Source: FW021-bin31 sp964422465 (GTDB lineage Bacteria; Bacteroidota; Bacteroidia; Chitinophagales; Chitinophagaceae). From it: a stretch of 64,000 nucleotides of DNA. The translations under genes and the position numbers were made by a program. A model generated the notes under the pieces. It was not told the DNA's origin. It searched no databases and worked only from the letters and a program-made list of their open reading frames with translations. Location: positions 4,484 through 68,483 of the forward strand of contig CAYRBD010000004.1 of the NCBI GenBank assembly GCA_964422465.1. The letters are read 5' to 3'. Below are positions 57,752-64,000 of this stretch, piece by piece; the stretch's first letter is position 1, and each line of letters opens with the position of its first letter.

Positions 57752-58672
57752 TTAACCCCCTTCCGTTAATTGATCAATTATTCTTCTTCCGCCTTTACTT
57801 AATATTTCTCTCCCTGCTTTTATTCCTAAATTGGCAGCATTCTTCAGAATTAATTTTTTAGTAATAGAAGCTTTCTCCTTTCCATCAGGGGTTAATACAT
57901 TTCCCTCAAATAGGATATTGTTTCCTTCTATACGGGCAAGGGCGCTGATGGGCGTAGCACATCCTCCCATGAGTGTTCGTAAAAAGTCGCGCTCTATGCG
58001 AACGCATAAAGCCGTATTTTCATCATTCATTGGCGTACAGGCTTCCAAAGATTCGCGGTCTTCTTTATTGCAAACCACCAAAATAGCGCCCTGGGCCGGC
58101 GCGGATAACATCCAGTCCAGTGGAATGAACCGTTCCGGCAGAAGACCGATACGGGTCAGACCCGCTTCTGCAAACAAGGCGCCATCCCAGTCATTCTCCT
58201 GTAGTTTGCGCAACCGTGTATTTACATTTCCCCTCAAACCTGTAATAACGCTATTCGAATAGCGATGCAGCCATTGTGCTTTGCGGCGTACGCTTCCGGT
58301 AGCAATGACGCAACGCACAAAAGGGTTATTTAGGAAGGTTGCAGATTGCTTATAGAGCAACAAATCCCTTACCGGCCCACGTTTCAATACAGCCGCCTGA
58401 GTAAGACCTCTGGCCAGCGTAGTAGGTACATCTTTCATGGAGTGCACTGCAATATCTACTTTTTTAGTTAACACGGCAGCATCCAGATAGCGTGTGAATA
58501 TCCCTTCTACATTCATCTCATACAAGGGGGTTTGTAAATCCAAATCTCCCTCACTTTTTATGGGGACGATTGATGTTTGATAACCGTTTTGCTGAAGTGT
58601 ATGCGCTACTTGTGTAGCCTGCCAGACAGCCAGCCGGCTGCTCCTGGTTCCTATCCTGATCTCCTTCTTCAT
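57752..58672 (-). CDS. hemC: Hydroxymethylbilane synthase (porphobilinogen deaminase)
   Basis: The enzyme polymerises four porphobilinogens. The 306-residue protein has IRIGTRSSRLAVWQA, VHSMKDVPT with the catalytic aspartate near 81, TGSVRRKAQW, LRGNVNTRLRKL and the dipyrromethane-binding cysteine near 238 (LMGGCATPISA). It starts 6 bases after the hemA stop. Confidence 0.97.
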   Translation of the reverse strand: MKKEIRIGTRSSRLAVWQATQVAHTLQQNGYQTSIVPIKSEGDLDLQTPLYEMNVEGIFTRYLDAAVLTKKVDIAVHSMKDVPTTLARGLTQAAVLKRGPVRDLLLYKQSATFLNNPFVRCVIATGSVRRKAQWLHRYSNSVITGLRGNVNTRLRKLQENDWDGALFAEAGLTRIGLLPERFIPLDWMLSAPAQGAILVVCNKEDRESLEACTPMNDENTALCVRIERDFLRTLMGGCATPISALARIEGNNILFEGNVLTPDGKEKASITKKLILKNAANLGIKAGREILSKGGRRIIDQLTEGG

Positions 58673-58678
58673 TCCCTG

Positions 58679-59926
58679 TTATTTCTCATCAGGTATTTCA
58701 AAAAATTCGCTCAATATCTGGCAATAGTGATCGGCTTTCCCGTTCGCGCTTTTTAACTTCCCTCCAAAAACATTGACCATCCTTTGCACCAGATGAGCGG
58801 ATAAGGTTTCCAATTCTTCCGGATTCGCCTGTGTTGTTTTCCGAAAATTTTTTATCTCTTTTTGATGAATTTCTTCCATTTTTTCCTTCATGCCTTTTAG
58901 AATAAACGCCTGTTTTCTTTTCTGGTGCCAGTGTAGGAAATCTTCTATTTTTTCCTCAATAATGGCTCGGGCTCCGGGGATTTCTTTTTTACGAACCTCC
59001 AGTGTAGCATCCTGCACATGGGACAACTCATCTATATCTACGACCTTCAGGTTGGGGAGGCTCTTTACTTCTTCACTTACATTATTTGGAATGGATAAAT
59101 CCACAATCACTTTGTTTTGTTCACAAATATCTTCTTTATGGATCGTAGGGGTAGAAGCGTTTGTGGCTACCAACACAATGTCTGAATATTTTAATTGATC
59201 TGCGAGGGATTCATAAGGGGCATAGGCCAGACCATGTTGCAGCGCATAGGCTTTTGCCGTTTCTTCGGTACGATTAACCAAAGTAATTTGTCTGGTACCC
59301 AGGTAGTTTATAAGATTCTTGCAGGCATTGCGGCCAATTTTCCCCACTCCCAAAAGTAAAATACGTTTCACTTTAATATCCGGTATCTGTTTCAAATACT
59401 GCACTACCGCATAAGATACGGACACGGTACCGGCGCTCAGACCGGTTTCATTTTTTACTTTTTTTGAAGCCTGCAAGACGCTGCTGAGCAGCCGTTCAGT
59501 GAAAGCGCCTAACAGTTTGGCTTTTCTTGCCTTTTGAGCAGCCTTTTTTACCTGAGAAATAATTTCAAAATCTCCAAGTATTTGTGAATCCAGTCCACAA
59601 CCCACTTCATATAAATGCCGGACTGCTGCCTCCCCTCTTAATATATAAGCGGTTTCAATAAACTGCTCAGCCGTTCCAAGGGTTTCTTTACATAAAAGAT
59701 GTATTAGTTGTTCAGCATCGCCTGCGAAGCCATATACTTCGGTGCGGTTACAGGTAGAGAGAACATAAAGCTCGGAGAGGGTGCTGTTAGATACCTGCTC
59801 TGCTATCCGTTCATAGACTTCATCATCAACTGCAAACAGACTTCGGGTAGTCGTATTTGTTTTTTCATAACTAATCCCGATTAAGTAGAAATCAGATAAA
59901 GACCCGGAAATTTTTTGTATTTGCAT
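58679..59926 (-). CDS. hemA: Glutamyl-tRNA reductase
   Basis: The NADPH enzyme commits glutamyl-tRNA to tetrapyrroles. The 415-residue protein has the catalytic cysteine near 59 (LSTCNRTEVYG), GCGLDSQILGDFEI, the NADPH-binding LLLGVGKIGRNACKNL and VDLSIPNNVSEEV. The C-terminal helix carries LVQRMVNVFGGKLK. I choose ATG 59926; an open frame 28 codons longer runs through the promoter. It is the first gene of hemACDEFBL. Confidence 0.97.
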   Translation of the reverse strand: MQIQKISGSLSDFYLIGISYEKTNTTTRSLFAVDDEVYERIAEQVSNSTLSELYVLSTCNRTEVYGFAGDAEQLIHLLCKETLGTAEQFIETAYILRGEAAVRHLYEVGCGLDSQILGDFEIISQVKKAAQKARKAKLLGAFTERLLSSVLQASKKVKNETGLSAGTVSVSYAVVQYLKQIPDIKVKRILLLGVGKIGRNACKNLINYLGTRQITLVNRTEETAKAYALQHGLAYAPYESLADQLKYSDIVLVATNASTPTIHKEDICEQNKVIVDLSIPNNVSEEVKSLPNLKVVDIDELSHVQDATLEVRKKEIPGARAIIEEKIEDFLHWHQKRKQAFILKGMKEKMEEIHQKEIKNFRKTTQANPEELETLSAHLVQRMVNVFGGKLKSANGKADHYCQILSEFFEIPDEK

Positions 59927-59955
59927 TCTTAATTTACGTACTAAATCTCTAATGG

Positions 59956-59992
59956 CAAAGATAGCATTCACAAAAGAAGAAAAGAATGCTAT
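59956..59992 (-). promoter_or_regulatory. hemA promoter (-7 box) overlapped by a 9-bp perfect dyad
   Basis: TATCTTTG on the minus strand at 59956-59963 matches TAnnTTTG exactly, 29 bases before the hemA ATG. A perfect inverted repeat, ATAGCATTC at 59961-59969 and GAATGCTAT at 59984-59992 with a 14-base spacer, overlaps the box by three bases and covers the upstream promoter. This is the usual position for an operator, but the dyad could also be chance. Confidence 0.55.
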
Positions 59993-60110
59993 GGGTAGCC
60001 AGCCTGTCATATCTCTGTAAAAGATGAGGGAGGCGGTTCTTTTTTCTGAAGATAAACGCCATGTTTGTCTTTCAAAAGGCGTTTTTGCCCCTGCAAATAA
60101 AATTCACTCA

Positions 60111-61181
60111 ATGGAATTATCAAACAAACATCTGGGGATCATCATCATGAACCTCGGGACTCCTGATTCAACTAAAGTATCCGACATAAAGAAATATCTG
60201 GATGAATTTTTAATGGATAAAAAGGTAATGGATTACCCTTATTTGTATCGCTGGCTGTTGGTTAAAAAGATCATCACTCCCCGCCGTTCGCCTAAAAGCG
60301 CCGAAGCTTATAAATCTATATGGTGGCCAGAGGGCTCGCCTTTGCGAGTTATTAGCGAAAGGGTGCGAGTAGCCTTAGAAGAATGCAGCGGTTTACCCGT
60401 TGAGTTGACCATGCGTTATGGGAATCCGACTCCCGAAACGGCTTTTAAAAAGATGCTGGATCGTAATCCGGGGCTGCAAGAAATATTCATCATTCCCATG
60501 TATCCACATTATGCCATGGCCTCTTATGAAACCGCGCTGGATTATGCAGTTAAAGCGTATAAAAAGCATTCCTACCCCTTTAAATTGACGATCTTACAGC
60601 CTTTTTATCAGAAAGAGGAATACATAAAAGTACTTGCGAATCTCATCCGACCCTATATAAAACCAACAACAGATTATCTTTTATTTAGCTTTCATGGCGT
60701 TCCGGTCCGTCATATTAAAAAAGGAGATATCACAGGCCGCCATTGTCTGCAAGGTCCCGATTGCTGTACCATTGATTCTCCTGCCCATGCCTACTGCTAT
60801 CGCCATCAGGTTACCCGCTCTGCTCATCTTACGGCCAAAGTACTGGGATTGGGAAAAGGCCAATATGGAATTTCTTTTCAATCCCGCCTGGGACGTACGG
60901 AGTGGCTACAACCTTATACATCTGAAACCCTGAAAATTCTGCCCGGTCAGGGTTTTAAAAATATAGTAGTAACCTGCCCGGCTTTTACGACCGATTGCCT
61001 GGAAACACTCGAGGAAATTGCCATCGAGGGCAGGGAAACCTTTCTGGCTTCCGGAGGAACAACTTATGAAACAACGCCCTGCCTCAATGATGATCCAGCC
61101 TGGATAGCTCTTTTGAACAACTGGGTACAGGATCATCTTTACGGGAATCCCTCCAGGGTTTATGAAGAAGAAAAAGCTTAA
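60111..61181 (+). CDS. hemH: Ferrochelatase
   Basis: HemH inserts Fe2+ into a porphyrin. The 356-residue protein has IIMNLGTPDST at the start, the catalytic histidine near 195 (LLFSFHGVPVRH), SFQSRLGRTEWLQPYT, and TCPAFTTDCLETLEEIA with the metal-binding glutamates. I use ATG 60111; the frame opens 29 codons earlier but without homology. It is divergent from hemA and ends with a 4-base overlap with kdsB. Confidence 0.96.
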   Translation: MELSNKHLGIIIMNLGTPDSTKVSDIKKYLDEFLMDKKVMDYPYLYRWLLVKKIITPRRSPKSAEAYKSIWWPEGSPLRVISERVRVALEECSGLPVELTMRYGNPTPETAFKKMLDRNPGLQEIFIIPMYPHYAMASYETALDYAVKAYKKHSYPFKLTILQPFYQKEEYIKVLANLIRPYIKPTTDYLLFSFHGVPVRHIKKGDITGRHCLQGPDCCTIDSPAHAYCYRHQVTRSAHLTAKVLGLGKGQYGISFQSRLGRTEWLQPYTSETLKILPGQGFKNIVVTCPAFTTDCLETLEEIAIEGRETFLASGGTTYETTPCLNDDPAWIALLNNWVQDHLYGNPSRVYEEEKA

Positions 61182-61948
61182 AACGTATTTCTGTGCAGAT
61201 AGCGATCTCCCCTCATGTTGGCCAGCACGCGTGACAGGTCTTCCGGGGTATCAATGGCCAGGTTTTCGATATCTGTTTCAACCATTTGAATTTTATAGCC
61301 GTTTTCTATCCAGCGTAGTTGTTCCAGGTTTTCTGCTTTCTCAAGTCTTCCGACCGGTAACTTTACCACTTCCTTCAGTATTTCGCTGCGGAAACCGTAA
61401 ATAGGGATGTGTTTATAAAAGTTGTGACTGGCAATCCAATCGCTTTTTTCCACATCTCTCAGGTATGGAATGGGGGAGCGTGAGAAATAAACGGCATCGG
61501 AATTGTTGTCAAAAACCACTTTAGGTGCATTGGGGTTGTTCAATATCGCCAGATCATTGATGGGCATATACAGGGAGGCTATCTGGGTTTCTTTATTTCG
61601 AAAGCAGTTTAAAACCAACTGAATATGGCTGAGGTCAATAAAAGGAACATCACATTGAACATTTAATACAATGTCAGGAGGAGATTCAAGATGTTCAAGT
61701 ACTTCCGCACATCGCTCGGTACCACTTTCATGGGTAAGGGCTGTTTTCATAGCTTTTCCGTTAAAAGAGGCTACGTTTTCCATAACACGATCATCGTCGG
61801 TTGCAACGATCACATCACTGAGGTCCGGTACTGTTTTAACGGTCTCATGCACTCGCTGAACCATGGTTTTGGAGCCAATGTTAAGGACTGGTTTTCCGGG
61901 GAAACGGGTTGCGGCATAACGGGCGGGGATAATGGCAATTGCTCTCAT
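61178..61948 (-). CDS. kdsB: 3-deoxy-manno-octulosonate cytidylyltransferase
   Basis: KdsB makes CMP-Kdo for lipopolysaccharide inner core. The 256-residue protein has the signature MRAIAIIPARYAATRFPGKP, VATDDDRV, VLNVQCDVPFID (nucleotide and metal site), AVYFSRSPIPYLRD and YKHIPIYGFR. I start at ATG 61948, because the extra upstream 16 codons overlap polX and lack homology. Its presence supports a Gram-negative envelope with Kdo. Confidence 0.97.
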   Translation of the reverse strand: MRAIAIIPARYAATRFPGKPVLNIGSKTMVQRVHETVKTVPDLSDVIVATDDDRVMENVASFNGKAMKTALTHESGTERCAEVLEHLESPPDIVLNVQCDVPFIDLSHIQLVLNCFRNKETQIASLYMPINDLAILNNPNAPKVVFDNNSDAVYFSRSPIPYLRDVEKSDWIASHNFYKHIPIYGFRSEILKEVVKLPVGRLEKAENLEQLRWIENGYKIQMVETDIENLAIDTPEDLSRVLANMRGDRYLHRNTF

Positions 61949-61985
61949 AGATTGAAATATTTTAGTATAAATATACGATAAAACA

Positions 61986-63665
61986 TTAATTCTCAACCGT
62001 CAAATTTTTATCTTTCTTTCTTTTTAACAAAAAAGCCTCCATATCCTGTAAAGAAAAACTGCTCAAATTCTTCGAAACAGGTAATCCGCCTTTTTGTGCA
62101 CTTAAAACACCAAAACGGACATCCTGTAGCCCTTTCAGCGAATGAGCATCCGGATCAACAGACAATAACACTCCCTTTTTCAGGGCAAGGGGAATCCAGC
62201 TCCAGTCAAGATCAAGGCGACGGGGGTGGGCATTTATTTCAATAGCCACTTTATGTTTTGCACAAGCCTCAATAATTTTTTCATGATCCAGAGGATAGCC
62301 GGGTCTGCTCAGGAGAAGCCTGCCCGTGGGATGGCCCAATATGGTCGTATAGGGGTTTTCGATAGCCTTCAGTAAGCGTTGCATGGCCTTCTCCTTATCC
62401 ATTTTCAGATTGCTGTGTACGGAGGCTATAACAAGGTCAAAAGTTTTAAGAATATCTTCCTCATAGTCTAGCGCGCCATCGGATAAAATATCTGATTCTA
62501 CACTTTTGAATATCCTGAAAGGTGCCAGTTTTTGGTTTAGAGCATCAATTTCCTTTTGTTGTTCAAGAATTCGATCTGCACTTAACCCATTGGCATAACC
62601 TGCCGAGCGGGAATGATCACTGATAACAAGATACGCCATTCCCCGTTTTCGGGCTTCAAGCGCCATTTCTTCCAGGGTGTTCCGGCCATCGCTCCAGTCG
62701 CTATGAGCGTGTATAATACCTTGAATATCAGTTGTTTGGATAACATTTTCCCTATCGGGAACGTGCTCAACCGGCCAGTTTCTCAAATAAGGCGGGATAT
62801 ATGGGCATCCGGTGGCTTTAAAAAGGGCTTCTTCCGAGTCAAATCGGCGGGTATCTGAATCAGGATATTTCTTATAAAAAGAATTTAAAAAAGCTGTTGT
62901 TCCGGTCGTTTTGAACAACAATGAAACAAGGGAGCGGCTGTTTTCACAATACAGGACTACTTTAGGGTGCTGCGCTTTGGTCATTACCAGGGGACGGGCT
63001 TCAGGGTCAATGATCTTGAAACCTTCCGGGCATTTTTGCTTTAAAAGCGCGGGAGTTGCATTGGTTATAAATCGGAGTTCCGACAGGGTATTTTCCTGCC
63101 TCCGCAAAGCGCCCGTAGGCAGAAATTGAATGGCTTCAGGGAAAGTATTAAACCAGCCTTGTTGCAACTCTTCTACATAAGACAATGCCTCGGATAGAAG
63201 ATATTGTCCCTGAGAGTGAAGATAATAATCTATTGAACGGCGAATGTTTTCCTGGGTTTTGGCCCCAAAGCCTTTGTACCTTGTAAGTTGGTCTTCATGG
63301 CAGGCATACAGCAGCTCTCCGGGGGTCTCTATCCCCATGTTTTTCCAGATGGTCACCAGTTTTTTAGGGCCGATTCCTTTAATATGAAGCATTTCTACGA
63401 TGCCGGGCGGGGTATTTTCCAGATATTTTTCGAGCAGTGGGAAATGGCCTGTCTCTTTCAGGACTTCAATTTTTTTCTTAATGGCAGCCCCTATTCCGGG
63501 TATTTCGCCCAGCTCCTTCTCCGGGAGTTCCATTACCGGCAGCGGATGACGTTCGATCTGAGTAGCAGCCCTGGTATAAGAACGAATTTTAAAGGGATTT
63601 TCTTCGTGAAGGGTCATCAATTTTGAAAGCAATACAAATTGGCCGGCAAGACTTTGGTTATCCAT
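61986..63665 (-). CDS. polX: PolX-family protein with degraded polymerase site and intact PHP nuclease domain
   Basis: The 559-residue protein has HhH motifs at about 53-65 (GEIPGIGAAIKKKI), 93-103 (HIKGIGPKKL) and 130-140 (YKGFGAKTQEN). In the palm region, the GDID-type aspartate pair is replaced by SELRFI near 195-200. The third aspartate region (usually VDLR) reads PKVVLYC near 235-240. The C-terminal PHP domain is complete (IIHAHSDWSDG, ISDHS, ASVHSNL, LGHPTGR, VDPDAHS). It is therefore likely a 3'-5' exonuclease without polymerase activity, as described for non-canonical PolX proteins. ATG 63665 is used; a TTG 12 codons earlier is unlikely. Confidence 0.92.
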   Translation of the reverse strand: MDNQSLAGQFVLLSKLMTLHEENPFKIRSYTRAATQIERHPLPVMELPEKELGEIPGIGAAIKKKIEVLKETGHFPLLEKYLENTPPGIVEMLHIKGIGPKKLVTIWKNMGIETPGELLYACHEDQLTRYKGFGAKTQENIRRSIDYYLHSQGQYLLSEALSYVEELQQGWFNTFPEAIQFLPTGALRRQENTLSELRFITNATPALLKQKCPEGFKIIDPEARPLVMTKAQHPKVVLYCENSRSLVSLLFKTTGTTAFLNSFYKKYPDSDTRRFDSEEALFKATGCPYIPPYLRNWPVEHVPDRENVIQTTDIQGIIHAHSDWSDGRNTLEEMALEARKRGMAYLVISDHSRSAGYANGLSADRILEQQKEIDALNQKLAPFRIFKSVESDILSDGALDYEEDILKTFDLVIASVHSNLKMDKEKAMQRLLKAIENPYTTILGHPTGRLLLSRPGYPLDHEKIIEACAKHKVAIEINAHPRRLDLDWSWIPLALKKGVLLSVDPDAHSLKGLQDVRFGVLSAQKGGLPVSKNLSSFSLQDMEAFLLKRKKDKNLTVEN

Positions 63666-63687
63666 TAGTTGTTTTAAGCAATAATAA

Positions 63688-63715
63688 AAAAAGTCCCGCA
63701 ATTGCAGGACTTTTT
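63688..63715 (-). terminator. Hairpin terminator of the histone H1-like gene
   Basis: Two 14-base arms (63688-63701 and 63702-63715) form a palindrome with one position that is a G-U wobble only on the minus-strand RNA. That strand continues into a U-rich tail (TTTTTTTATTATT). It lies about 45 bases beyond the TGA at 63759 and just upstream of polX. Confidence 0.8.
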
Positions 63716-63758
63716 ATTAACCATTTTGACAAGAAAGCCTCAATTCATTCTGAGAATA

Positions 63759-64000
63759 TCAGGAATCGGTGCTGGTTTCTGGATTATTGATTGCCGGTTC
63801 TTCCGGTTCTACCGGTGGAATTGGGGCCTGCGGTTCTATAGGCTCCTGAGGAGCGGATTTCCTTGGACGGCCTCGCCTCTTTGAAGCTCGCTTTTTGGTA
63901 GCGCGTTTCTTCGTTGCCCGCTTTTTGGTAACACCCTTTTTAGCAGCGCGTTTTTTCGTTGCGCGTTTCTTAGTAGCACCTTTTTTAGCCGCCCGTTTTT
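63759..64000 (-). CDS. Histone H1-like Lys/Ala-rich DNA-binding protein, 5' end outside window
   Basis: Seventy-nine C-terminal residues are visible before TGA at 63759-63761. The first half is a tandem array of about five-residue units of the KKRAT / KKGAT / KKRAA kind (eight units). Then comes an AT-hook-like RGRPRK core and a proline- and glutamate-rich acidic tail (EPIEPQAPIPPVEPEEP). The array resembles the C-terminal domain of eukaryotic H1 and of bacterial H1-like proteins such as chlamydial Hc1 and AlgP. Non-specific DNA binding or compaction is likely. The N-terminus is not in the window. Confidence 0.85.
   Translation of the reverse strand, partial: KRAAKKGATKKRATKKRAAKKGVTKKRATKKRATKKRASKRRGRPRKSAPQEPIEPQAPIPPVEPEEPAINNPETSTDS

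Noticed and set aside
1..64000. tRNA, rRNA, CRISPR, riboswitch, transposase or phage genes
   Set aside because: I looked for tRNA T-arm motifs, evenly spaced repeats and transposase-like proteins on both strands and found none that hold up.

Overview
The window comes from a draft assembly of a Bacteroidota chromosome, most like a Chitinophagaceae-type bacterium. The evidence is a full-length SprA outer-membrane translocon of the type IX secretion system (T9SS), a GldA-type ABC ATPase, a T9SS type-B sorted surface protein, a one-protein hybrid two-component regulator of the HTCS type, and a YaiO-type barrel. Exact TAnnTTTG boxes, the Bacteroidota -7 promoter element, also lie just upstream of about ten genes. 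No tRNA, rRNA, CRISPR array, insertion sequence or phage gene was seen. Seven runs of exactly 100 N interrupt the sequence. Two of them are flanked by identical 55-base copies, so they are unmerged contig overlaps and not missing DNA.

Layout. 1-5.6 kb (minus): the N-terminal part of a very large secreted beta-helix/Ig-like protein and two small secreted proteins. 5.9-10.0 kb: an HTCS regulator bracketed by two copies of a palindromic intergenic element. 10.0-10.6 kb: a mostly non-coding stretch. 10.6-14.6 kb (minus): gldA, eno, an FtsB/DivIC-like protein, a small unknown protein, nth and an SDR oxidoreductase. 14.7-22.4 kb: an SMP-30-like lipoprotein, an MFS exporter, a NUDIX CoA pyrophosphatase, an MBL-rhodanese sulfur protein, nagA and small envelope proteins. 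22.7-28.8 kb: a TPR-YaiO barrel facing a run of hybrid kinase, receiver, HEAT-repeat protein and GT2 synthase, which I read as a putative exopolysaccharide synthesis and export locus with its own phosphorelay. 29-32 kb: an LVIVD-propeller lipoprotein and two small membrane proteins. 32-40 kb: ruvA-sprA. 40-52.3 kb: fabH and mixed housekeeping genes (dtd, recR, hisS, frr, an acyl-CoA dehydrogenase, half a transketolase). 52.3-61.2 kb: the haem operon hemA-C-D-E-F-B-L followed by dgkA, with hemH divergent. 61.2-64 kb: kdsB, a PolX-family protein with a degraded polymerase site, and a histone H1-like basic protein cut by the window edge.

How the parts fit. The haem genes give an almost complete route from glutamyl-tRNA to haem: GluTR, GSAM, PBGS, PBGD, U3S, UROD, aerobic CPO and ferrochelatase. 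Only protoporphyrinogen oxidase and glutamyl-tRNA synthetase are not here. SprA, the CHU_C-type cargo and GldA belong to the T9SS/gliding theme. The large beta-helix protein is probably a secreted client, but its C-terminus, where the sorting signal would lie, is outside the window.

Most promising less-described items: the 22.7-28.8 kb locus; the paired palindromes around the HTCS gene; the 9-bp dyad overlapping the hemA -7 box; the PolX protein lacking all three polymerase aspartates; and the transketolase N-terminal half without its partner.
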